Assembly (NCBI GenBank): GCA_025963955.1
Contig: JAOPZU010000451.1
Location: 1-5,390, forward strand
Source: Solirubrobacterales bacterium
GTDB lineage: Bacteria; Actinomycetota; Thermoleophilia; Solirubrobacterales; Solirubrobacteraceae
Length of the DNA stretch: 5,390 nucleotides
Direction of reading: 5' to 3'
Below are positions 1-5,390 of this stretch, one piece after another. The notes beneath the pieces were generated by a model, which was given only the letters and a program-made list of their open reading frames with translations, was not told where the DNA came from and ran no database searches. Every line of letters begins with the position of its first letter. Positions within the stretch are counted from its first letter, which is position 1. Position numbers and translations under genes: made by a program.

Positions 1-586
1 CCTCGCGGACCAGGACGGGCGGGATGACGGGCGTGAAGCCGTGTCCCCGGAGCTTGTCCAGCGTCCACCGCACCAGCGCGAGCTCGAGCATCACGAGGTC
101 GCCCTTGAGGTAGGCAAAGCGCGACCCGGACAGGCGCGCGCCGCGCTCCAGGTCGATGCGCTCGCCCGCGAGGTCCTGATGGTCGCGGGCGGTGAAGCCG
201 AGCTCCCGGATCGTCCCCTCCTCGCGCAGGACGGTGTCCGCGTCGGCCGCCGTCGGGTCCGGCAGGTTGGGCAGCGCGGCGAGCTTCGCCTGCAGCTCCG
301 CCTCGACGGCCGCGAGCTCCTCGCCCAGCGCCTGCCCGCGCGCCTTCACCTCGGCCATCGCGGCGATCGCCCCCGCCGCGTCCTCGCCCGCCTGCTTGGC
401 CTTGGCGATCGCGCCGCCGGCAGCGTTCTGCTCGGCCTTCAGCGACTCGGTCCGCGGGATGAGCGCGCGCCGGCGCTCGTCCAGCTCGAGCACCGCGTCG
501 ACGGACTCCGCCACGCCGGGGCCGCGGCGCGCCAGAGCGGTGCGCACGGCGTCGGTCTCGGTCCGCAGCAGCTTCAGGTCGAGCAT
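1..586 (-). CDS. serS: Seryl-tRNA synthetase, N-terminal part (cut by window edge)
   Basis: Cytosolic class II aminoacyl-tRNA synthetase that charges tRNA-Ser (and tRNA-Sec where present) with serine using ATP. The ATG at 586 begins MLDLKLLRTE, a typical bacterial SerRS start. Residues about 30-105 are rich in Ala, Glu and Lys with heptad-like spacing, matching the long antiparallel coiled-coil arm that grips the tRNA-Ser variable arm. They are followed by the conserved GERIDLERGA (141-150) and SGSRFAYLKGD (153-163) segments. Residues 183-193 (GFTPVIPPVLV) are class II motif 1 with its invariant proline. Only 195 codons are present of roughly 420-430 in the family, so motifs 2 and 3 lie beyond the left edge. 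No Shine-Dalgarno sequence is visible upstream. It starts 46 bases after the P450 stop on the same strand, so read-through is possible, but as a housekeeping gene it probably has its own promoter. Confidence 0.96.
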   Translation of the reverse strand, partial: MLDLKLLRTETDAVRTALARRGPGVAESVDAVLELDERRRALIPRTESLKAEQNAAGGAIAKAKQAGEDAAGAIAAMAEVKARGQALGEELAAVEAELQAKLAALPNLPDPTAADADTVLREEGTIRELGFTARDHQDLAGERIDLERGARLSGSRFAYLKGDLVMLELALVRWTLDKLRGHGFTPVIPPVLVRE

Positions 587-594
587 CGGCGCGG

Positions 595-600
595 ACAGTA
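595..600 (-). promoter_or_regulatory. Possible -10 element for a leaderless serS transcript
   Basis: Read on the minus strand this is TACTGT, which fits the TANNNT form of actinobacterial -10 boxes. It ends 8 bases before the serS ATG. That distance would place the transcription start at or next to the start codon, giving a leaderless mRNA. This agrees with the absence of a purine-rich ribosome binding site. It is the only AT-containing hexamer in the 46-base gap. The match is short and no -35 element is evident, so this is a weak call. Confidence 0.25.
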
Positions 601-619
601 CCGCGCGGCGGGGGCGCGG
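601..619 (-). terminator. Weak GC hairpin between P450 and serS
   Basis: A 6-bp perfect stem (CCGCGC paired with GCGCGG) with a 7-base loop lies 14-32 bases after the P450 stop codon. It has no U-tract. It could terminate or attenuate read-through from the oxygenase genes into serS, but such short GC stems arise easily by chance in DNA of this composition. Confidence 0.22.
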
Positions 620-632
620 CGGCGCGTGCGGC

Positions 633-1940
633 TCAGGCGCCGAAGCGCAGGGCGTAGGGGTTCAGGGAGTGCGGGAGCGGCCGGCCCGGGTCCAGGCCGC
701 CGGCCCCGTCGGTCGCGCGAAGCCCAGGCAACCCGCGCAGCGTCTGCGCCAGCACCGCGGTCCCGAGGAGCAGCGCGAGGTTCGCCCCCGGGCAGCCCTG
801 CGGCCCCGAGCTGAAGTGGTTGAACGCGCGCTGGCGCGCCGCGTCCCCCGCCGTCCACTCCTGCGGGGCGAAGCGGTCGGCGTACGGCACGTGCGCACGG
901 TCGCGGTGGTGGAAGGCGTTGACGATCAGCACCTGCGTGCCGGCCGGGACGGTGGCGCCGTTCCAGGCGAGGTCGACGAGCGTCTCGCGGGAGAGCAGCG
1001 GCGTGGTCGGGAAGAGGCGCATCGCCTCCTGCAGGCAGCCCGCGAGGTACGGCGCGTCCTCCCCCTCGAGCTCCTGCGCCACCGCCGCGCGCGCGGCCGG
1101 GTGGGCGGCGATGAGGGCGAGCGCCCGGAAGGCGTTGACGGCGAGCGTGTCCTGCAGCGCGAAGAGCCAGTGGGTGACCTGCCCCGCCACCCGGGTGTCC
1201 ACGTCCTGTGGCGCTGCGGCGAGCAGCGACGCCAGGGACCCGGGCTCGGCCGCCTCCACGTAGCCCGCGAGGCGCTCCACGTAGTCCGGGTAGCTCGGCG
1301 ACGGCTCGGACGGCAGCCCGTTGGCCTCGCTCATCAGCGTGGCGAGCAGGTCGCTGAGCTCCTCGTCCTCCGCCGCCGCGTCGCCGAGGACGACGCGCCG
1401 CACGATCCGCCGGAACAGCTCGTGCCAGTCGTCGAACCTCAGCGGGCCGTCGCCGACGCCCGTCAGCGTCCGGTCGGTCTCCTCGACGACCACGTCGAGG
1501 AACTCGCCGGCCAGCGCGTGCGCCTGAGCCGGTGTCTGCAGGACGCTCTCCGTGAACGCCCGCCGGTTCTGCCACAGCTCGCCCCGGGAGAGCGTCAGGG
1601 CGTCGGGCTGGAAGTGGGCCATGCCCTTGCGCTTGGCCGCCGGATCGGACGCGAACGGGTGCGGCGAGCCGTCGAGCACGCGCGCGACGTCCTCGACCTG
1701 CAGGCACAGCAGCACGCGGTCCGCCATCACGCGGATCCAGACCGGGCCGGGCCCGTAGCGCTCCCGCAGGCCCTCCATGAGCCGGACCCCGCGCCCGTCC
1801 AGGTCCAGCCGCGTCGCGACCCCGACCGCGTTCGGCCGCCGCCGGAAGAGCCCCTGCACGGCGTTCGGGATGATCACCGCCTGGTTGAACTGGACGCTGT
1901 CCAGCAGCGACGCCGAGGGCAGCTCGCGCGGGGCGGGCAC
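633..1940 (-). CDS. Cytochrome P450, translationally coupled to the SDR/alpha-dioxygenase gene
   Basis: Haem-thiolate oxygenase of 435 residues, a normal bacterial P450 length, soluble with no signal peptide or membrane anchor. The K-helix ExxR motif is E305-A-M-R308. The Cys loop is FSSGPQGCPG (376-385), with C383 as the haem thiolate. The I-helix segment HWLFALQDTLAVN (257-269) keeps the acid-alcohol pair D264-T265, but Leu replaces the usual Gly. In the Cys loop Gln381 occupies the position where most P450s have Arg or His contacting a haem propionate. The GTG start at 1940 shares its G with the upstream TAG stop (TAGTG), and GGAAGG lies 10 bases upstream. The same frame stays open further upstream to 2261, but only inside the fusion gene and without P450-like sequence. 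No ferredoxin or reductase gene is nearby. Substrate unknown; context suggests a fatty-acid-derived hydroperoxide, aldehyde or alcohol. The family call is secure; monooxygenase versus hydroperoxide-using chemistry is undecided. Confidence 0.95.
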   Translation of the reverse strand: MPAPRELPSASLLDSVQFNQAVIIPNAVQGLFRRRPNAVGVATRLDLDGRGVRLMEGLRERYGPGPVWIRVMADRVLLCLQVEDVARVLDGSPHPFASDPAAKRKGMAHFQPDALTLSRGELWQNRRAFTESVLQTPAQAHALAGEFLDVVVEETDRTLTGVGDGPLRFDDWHELFRRIVRRVVLGDAAAEDEELSDLLATLMSEANGLPSEPSPSYPDYVERLAGYVEAAEPGSLASLLAAAPQDVDTRVAGQVTHWLFALQDTLAVNAFRALALIAAHPAARAAVAQELEGEDAPYLAGCLQEAMRLFPTTPLLSRETLVDLAWNGATVPAGTQVLIVNAFHHRDRAHVPYADRFAPQEWTAGDAARQRAFNHFSSGPQGCPGANLALLLGTAVLAQTLRGLPGLRATDGAGGLDPGRPLPHSLNPYALRFGA

Positions 1941-4846
1941 TACGCCAGGGCCTTCCAGGGGCCGAACGCGTTCTCCACGCCCTCCAGGGCGGGGGCGAGC
2001 TCCGGGTGGTGGCGCAGCAGCACGGAGGACATCGTGTTCCGCGCGACCCAGTCGATGCCCTCGTGGGTGTACACGTCCGGGGTGTAGTCGTTCGTGAAGA
2101 AGCGATCGCTCTTCAGCCGGCGCGAGGCCATCAGGATGAAGATCCGGAAGGCCGTGTCGCTGAAGCCGAAGCCCTTCGGCGGCGTCTCCGCCATCAGCCC
2201 GACCTGCAGGTCGATCGCGTCCAGGTCCCCGTCGTAGATGTCGCGGATCTCGCTCGCCCACGTCTGGTTCTCGGTGATGTCGGAGAACGCCTTCAGGCGC
2301 CCCTTCCCGATCTTCTGGCGGAAGTCGTTGTAGCGCAGCACGCCGCGCTCGCGGTCGCGGAGGATGTCGATCGTCCCGATGTCCACGACGTCGCCGTTGA
2401 CCCGCGTCAGGTTCATCAGCGCGCGCGGGTGGTTGTGCAGCGTGATCGCGCCGGGGTGGGAGACGCCGAAGGTGTACAGCAGGTCAGACCACCCGAACTC
2501 GTCGACGACGCCGCGGGTCGCCCGGCCCTGCAGGTTCGTGAACTCCTCCTCGCGGATGACCGACCCGGTCCTGTGCGAGCGGAAGGTCCAGTCGTCGGCG
2601 ATGAGCGGGTGCAGGCGGTACACGGACGCGAACTCCTCGGTGATCGCGTACGGCGCGGCGTGGTGCTCCTGCTCGCCGCCGACGATCCCGAAGATGCCCT
2701 CCAGCGGATCGATCCGCGGCAGGCGGGTCTTCGCCCACTCCGGCAGCGCGCCGAACCAGTTGGCGTTCATGCCGCGCTTGAGGACCGGCGTGGCAAGGAT
2801 GCCGGGCGTCCACTCCACCGTGTGGATCTTCGCCATCAGCGCGCTGTTGACCAGGCGCGCGATGAGGAACAGCCGCTCGTCGTCCCACGTCGGGTTGTGC
2901 CCGGCGAGGTAGTCGCAGATCGCGTTGTGCTCCTTGACGAAGAGCGTGTGCAGCAGCGAGAGGCCGACCCAGTAGTTGTCGCTGAAGCCCGTCAGGTCGA
3001 TGCCGTCGAGGGCGTTCTTCGTCTCGTTCGGCAGCCGGCCGTCCTCGACGGCGAGCGTCCCGCGCTCGCCCGTGCGCAGCTCGCGGCAGCGCTCCTCCGA
3101 GGAGCCGTAGATCTGCGAACCGTCCCACCAGTGCGTGACGGTGTTGACGTACTGCGTGGCGTCGGCGGTCGTGCGGACGCTCATCGTGTCCTGCCCGTTC
3201 CAGGTGTCGCCCTCGGGCAGCGGGACCTCCATCTTCCCCGTGGGCGAGTTGTCGCCGTGGCTGAACCAGTCGTGGTTCTGGAACTGGATCCAGGCCGCGG
3301 CCAGCGCGTTGAGGGTCGTCGCCGGCTTGAAGGTGTCCCGCGCCAGCAGCGAGGTCGCGACCAGGCGCGGGTTGGGCGTCATCAGGCGCGGCGGCGTCTC
3401 CGGGACGGACACCCCGACGGGGTTGTTGCGCCCGAAGAGGACACCGGCCTTGCCCATGTCCGGGTGCGCCGGGTCGTTCATCGCCCCGTCGTAGGTGCGG
3501 TGCTTGGGGATCTCCCGGACGCCGGCGCTGCCGTTCGCGCTGCCGCCGCCGCTCCCGTTCGCAGCGGGCGGCGGGTCGACGTAGGCCGGGTCGTAGAGGT
3601 TCGCCTCGCGCATCTCGTCGCGGAAGGCACGCAGGTTCAGCAGCGCGAGCGGCAGCGGCAGCCGGTGCCAGTCCACGACCTTGTTGACCTGGCTGAAGGC
3701 CAGCGCGTTGGCCTTGCGCAGCGGGCGGCGGATCGGGTTCTCCGCGGGGTTGCGAGCGAGTTGCGGCGTCTCGCTGCCGTCCCCGTCGATGTACTGCTGC
3801 CAGTAGCGCCACAACACGCCGGCGTAGTCCTCCAGCCGCGGAACGGCGATGCCCGACCCGGCGAGGGCGACGTCCGTACGGGCCGTGTCGAAGCGCGCGC
3901 TGAAGTCGATGTACTCCAGCGCCGCCTCGGGAATGCCCAGGGCCGGCAGGATCGTGCCCTTCACGCCGGGCAGCTTCAGCGCGAGCGGGACCACGCCCCC
4001 GGGGATGACGCTCGTCAGCTGCGGCGCGCCGGCCGCCCGGGCGAAGGTGTTGAGGACCTCGATCGAGCCCTGCGGCTCGGGGCTGACGAGGTGGAAGGCC
4101 CGGCCGTCGAGGCCCGGAGCGTGCGCGATGTGGTCCATCGCCGCCGCGACGAAGTCGACGGGAACGACGTTCGTCTCCCCGAGCCGCGGGCCGATCGCGG
4201 GCAGCAGGCCCGGGAGGTTCGCCGCCAGCGCCAGCGCCTTGAAGAAGTAGTACGGGCCGTCGAGCTTGTCCATCTCCCCGGTCCGCGAGTGCCCCAGGAC
4301 GATCGCGGGCCGGTAGACCCGCCACGGGACGGTGGTCTCCTCGCGGGCGATCCGCTCGGACTCGAACTTCGTGGCGTGGTAGGGGTGGTCGAGGTCCTGC
4401 CCCTCGTCGAACATGTCCTCGGTGAACGTCCCGCGGTACAGGCCGGCCGCGGCCACGGAGCTCGTGTGGTGGAAGCAGCCCGCGCGCAGCGCGTTCGCCA
4501 CCTCGACGGCCGCGCGGGTGCCGCCGACGTTCGCGACGCGGTTGGCCTCCTCGTCGGCCTCCATGTCGTAGACCGCCGCCAGGTGGAAGACGTGGTCGAT
4601 GCCGCCTGCGTGCTCGTCGATCCAGGCCTGCTCGATCCCGAGCCGCGGCAGCGACAGGTCCCCGATGACCGGCCTGACGCGGGACGCGGCGTCGGGGTCG
4701 GTCTTCGCCCACCGGGCGACGAGCCGGTCGATTTTGTGGACGGACGAGGCCCGCACGAGGACGTGGATGTCGCCCTCCCGTGCGAGCAGGCGCTCCACGA
4801 GGAAGCGTCCGATGAAGCCCGTCGCGCCCGTCACCAAGTACGTCAT
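1940..4846 (-). CDS. SDR-alpha-dioxygenase fusion (reductase plus haem fatty acid alpha-dioxygenase)
   Basis: A 968-residue cytoplasmic or membrane-associated two-domain enzyme. Residues 1-355 form an extended SDR: TGATGFIG dinucleotide site (6-13), Arg32 after the second strand hinting at NADP(H), Ser130, and the YHATK active site (156-160). It resembles fatty acyl reductase/NAD_binding_4-type proteins. Residues about 383-968 align end to end, as I recall the plant sequences, with alpha-DOX. They show the N-terminal amphipathic segment (388-418), distal His525 in NHDW, calcium ligands Asp526 and Thr571/Trp573/Asp575/Ser577, substrate-carboxylate residues His675 and Thr680 in HTVEWT, catalytic Tyr743 and proximal His746 in SVYRLH, and SRRLKSDRFF (908-917) with a carboxylate-binding Arg. 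The whole known active-site set is present. The expected reaction is fatty acid plus O2 to the 2-hydroperoxide, then to the n-1 aldehyde. The ATG at 4846 is preferred because GGGAG lies 7 bases upstream; an in-frame GTG at 4876 would add 10 unlike residues. Coupled to the P450 gene. Confidence 0.93.
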   Translation of the reverse strand: MTYLVTGATGFIGRFLVERLLAREGDIHVLVRASSVHKIDRLVARWAKTDPDAASRVRPVIGDLSLPRLGIEQAWIDEHAGGIDHVFHLAAVYDMEADEEANRVANVGGTRAAVEVANALRAGCFHHTSSVAAAGLYRGTFTEDMFDEGQDLDHPYHATKFESERIAREETTVPWRVYRPAIVLGHSRTGEMDKLDGPYYFFKALALAANLPGLLPAIGPRLGETNVVPVDFVAAAMDHIAHAPGLDGRAFHLVSPEPQGSIEVLNTFARAAGAPQLTSVIPGGVVPLALKLPGVKGTILPALGIPEAALEYIDFSARFDTARTDVALAGSGIAVPRLEDYAGVLWRYWQQYIDGDGSETPQLARNPAENPIRRPLRKANALAFSQVNKVVDWHRLPLPLALLNLRAFRDEMREANLYDPAYVDPPPAANGSGGGSANGSAGVREIPKHRTYDGAMNDPAHPDMGKAGVLFGRNNPVGVSVPETPPRLMTPNPRLVATSLLARDTFKPATTLNALAAAWIQFQNHDWFSHGDNSPTGKMEVPLPEGDTWNGQDTMSVRTTADATQYVNTVTHWWDGSQIYGSSEERCRELRTGERGTLAVEDGRLPNETKNALDGIDLTGFSDNYWVGLSLLHTLFVKEHNAICDYLAGHNPTWDDERLFLIARLVNSALMAKIHTVEWTPGILATPVLKRGMNANWFGALPEWAKTRLPRIDPLEGIFGIVGGEQEHHAAPYAITEEFASVYRLHPLIADDWTFRSHRTGSVIREEEFTNLQGRATRGVVDEFGWSDLLYTFGVSHPGAITLHNHPRALMNLTRVNGDVVDIGTIDILRDRERGVLRYNDFRQKIGKGRLKAFSDITENQTWASEIRDIYDGDLDAIDLQVGLMAETPPKGFGFSDTAFRIFILMASRRLKSDRFFTNDYTPDVYTHEGIDWVARNTMSSVLLRHHPELAPALEGVENAFGPWKALA
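1951..1956 (-). promoter_or_regulatory. Ribosome binding site for the P450 gene, inside the fusion gene
   Basis: GGAAGG on the minus strand, 10 bases before the GTG at 1940 and within the last codons of the alpha-dioxygenase. Together with the TAGTG stop-start overlap it fixes the P450 start and points to translational coupling, hence similar amounts of the two proteins. Confidence 0.55.
3521..3574 (-). other. Gly/Ser/Asn-rich linker inside the alpha-dioxygenase region
   Basis: This encodes residues 425-442 of the fusion protein, reading PPPAANGSGGGSANGSAG, a flexible low-complexity stretch. It does not lie at the SDR/dioxygenase joint, which falls near residues 355-383. Instead it separates the amphipathic alpha-DOX N-terminal segment (WHRLPLPLALLNL at 393-405) from the catalytic core that begins near 446. 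Plant alpha-DOX as I remember it has no such Gly/Ser stretch here. It probably forms a mobile tether. Confidence 0.75.
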
Positions 4847-4853
4847 GCCGCGT

Positions 4854-4858
4854 CTCCC
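4854..4858 (-). promoter_or_regulatory. Ribosome binding site deciding the fusion gene start
   Basis: GGGAG on the minus strand with 7 bases to the ATG at 4846, an ideal spacing. It supports this ATG over the in-frame GTG at 4876, and translation from the ATG begins directly with the SDR first beta-strand (MTYLVTGATG). Confidence 0.65.
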
Positions 4859-4887
4859 GTCCTGGGCGCGGACCACCCGCGCTCCGG

Positions 4888-4900
4888 GGCGAGTCTCGCC
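4888..4900. promoter_or_regulatory. Perfect 13-base palindrome upstream of the fusion gene, possible operator
   Basis: Six-base arms GGCGAG and CTCGCC surround a single central base, 41 bases before the fusion gene ATG. A one-base centre cannot form a stable RNA hairpin, so if functional it would be a site for a dimeric regulator. On the minus strand it overlaps GAGACT, which lies 17 bases after TTGCGC; this pair would be a very poor -10/-35 match (3 of 6 each). No regulator gene is in the window. A palindrome this short can arise by chance in GC-rich DNA. Confidence 0.25.
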
Positions 4901-4922
4901 GCCCGCGACACGCGGCGCAAGG

Positions 4923-4947
4923 GCCCGCCCGCGGCCGGGCGGCGGGC
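4923..4947 (-). terminator. GC-rich hairpin after the cytochrome c gene
   Basis: Beginning 13 bases after the cytochrome TAA stop, arms of 9 and 10 bases pair with one bulged base around a 6-base loop, and every pair is G-C. There is no U-tract, only a short CCCTTG run after the stem. It is a plausible transcription stop or mRNA 3' stabiliser for the cytochrome gene and would separate it from the fusion gene. The rest of the 114-base gap holds the palindrome and ribosome binding site listed separately. Confidence 0.4.
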
Positions 4948-4960
4948 GCTGAAGCGGGGG

Positions 4961-5383
4961 TTACCCGCCCTTGCAGACGAGCGGCTTGGCGCCGGCAGAC
5001 GTCTTGCGCTGCAGTCCGGAGTACTTCTGCAGGAAGGCAGCGACCTGCTCGGTCTCCTGCCCCACGACGAGGTTCTCGGGCATGATCGCGCCCGAGTAGC
5101 CGCCGTTGCGGATCGCGTAGAGCACGTTGTCCGTGCACTCCTTGCGGACGTCGAAGTTCGGGCCGTCGACCCGCTCGCGGTCACGGATCTTCGAGGCGGA
5201 GCCCTGGGCGCCGACCTTCGAGAGCGTGTGGCAGCCGGAGCACTTGGCCACGAACAGCTGCGAGCCCGACTTCACGTCCGCCGAGGCGTTCGTCGCCAGG
5301 ACGTCGTTCTCCTGCGAGCCGCACGCGCCGAGCGCGCCGCCGAGGGCGAGGGTGGTCAGGACAGCGAGGGCGGGACGGCGCAT
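4961..5383 (-). CDS. Lipid-anchored monohaem class I c-type cytochrome
   Basis: Electron carrier of 140 residues, predicted to sit on the outer face of the cytoplasmic membrane. Residues 1-20 are a signal peptide (MRRPALAVLT then a hydrophobic run) ending in the lipobox LGAC, with Cys21 as the lipidation site. Residues 22-40 are a polar tether. The haem site is CSGCH (48-52), so C48 and C51 bind haem and His52 is the proximal ligand. Met101 in GAIMPENL is the likely distal ligand. YAIRNGGYSGAIMP and the final helix VAAFLQKYSG fit a cytochrome c fold of the cbb3-like/c6-like size class. Two further cysteines, C83 and C137, could form a disulfide. The start is the ATG at 5383; only seven bases lie upstream, so its promoter and ribosome binding site are not visible. 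It ends in TAA. Its partner is unknown, perhaps a terminal oxidase or photosynthesis-unrelated respiratory complex, and nothing links it to the cytoplasmic oxygenases beyond position. Confidence 0.92.
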   Translation of the reverse strand: MRRPALAVLTTLALGGALGACGSQENDVLATNASADVKSGSQLFVAKCSGCHTLSKVGAQGSASKIRDRERVDGPNFDVRKECTDNVLYAIRNGGYSGAIMPENLVVGQETEQVAAFLQKYSGLQRKTSAGAKPLVCKGG

Positions 5384-5390
5384 GACCGCG

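Noticed and set aside
574..1707. Minus-strand open frame of 377 codons overlapping the P450
   Set aside because: It is rich in Arg, Ala and Pro and lacks the ExxR and Cys-loop motifs that the P450 frame shows over the same bases.
192..2087. Long plus-strand open frame of 631 codons
   Set aside because: It runs antisense across serS, the P450 and the end of the fusion gene. Its product is a low-complexity Arg/Ala/Ser/Val-rich string with no recognisable motif, as expected opposite GC-rich coding DNA.
1941..2261. Extension of the P450 upstream of the GTG at 1940
   Set aside because: The frame is open to an ATG at 2261, but the extra 107 residues are unlike P450 and coincide with conserved alpha-DOX C-terminal coding sequence.
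4847..4876. Alternative GTG start for the fusion gene
   Set aside because: It adds ten residues before the SDR first strand and leaves the well-placed GGGAG and the ATG at 4846 unused.
2484..5138. Long minus-strand open frame of 884 codons in another frame
   Set aside because: Its translation is Arg/Ala/Gly/Pro-rich without domains and it overlaps both the fusion gene and the cytochrome gene, which carry clear motifs. It is a frame shadow.
4961..5383. Cytochrome c as electron donor for the P450 or alpha-dioxygenase
   Set aside because: The cytochrome is exported and lipid-anchored, while the oxygenases lack export signals; alpha-DOX needs no external electrons. Adjacency alone does not support a link.
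1..5390. CRISPR array, tRNA/rRNA genes, insertion sequences or long repeats
   Set aside because: No regularly spaced repeats, tRNA-like cloverleaf, transposase motif or terminal inverted repeats were seen; nearly all of the window is coding.

Overview
The window is very GC-rich DNA with strong G/C preference at third codon positions. All four genes lie on the minus strand and are read from high to low coordinates. High GC, GTG start usage, a short lipidated monohaem cytochrome c and a serS gene nearby suggest an actinobacterium-like organism. My best guess is class Thermoleophilia (Solirubrobacter/Conexibacter/Patulibacter relatives). This is inferred from protein style and remembered gene neighbourhoods; no marker in the window proves it.

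Layout in transcription order: (1) 5383-4961, a 140-residue class I c-type cytochrome with a lipoprotein signal peptide. (2) 4960-4847, a 114-base gap with a GC-rich hairpin just after the cytochrome stop, a small perfect palindrome, and a good ribosome binding site for the next gene. (3) 4846-1940, a 968-residue two-domain protein: an extended short-chain dehydrogenase/reductase followed by a complete haem-dependent fatty acid alpha-dioxygenase (animal haem peroxidase/cyclooxygenase superfamily, plant alpha-DOX branch). (4) 1940-633, a 435-residue cytochrome P450 whose GTG start shares one base with the TAG stop of the fusion gene. (5) 632-587, a short GC-rich gap with a weak hairpin and a possible -10 element. 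(6) 586-1, the first 195 codons of seryl-tRNA synthetase, cut off by the window edge.

The core of interest is the fusion gene plus P450. Alpha-dioxygenases insert O2 at C2 of a fatty acid to give a 2-hydroperoxide, which loses CO2 to yield an aldehyde one carbon shorter. A reductase fused in front could turn over that aldehyde or another intermediate. The tightly coupled P450 could act on the hydroperoxide or on a downstream product. The arrangement recalls fungal Ppo/linoleate diol synthase proteins, which fuse a haem dioxygenase to a P450, but here the dioxygenase is of the alpha-DOX type and carries an SDR. I read it as a compact, probably undescribed bacterial oxylipin or alpha-oxidation module sitting between two housekeeping-type genes. 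The domain identities are well supported by motifs; the pathway is inference.
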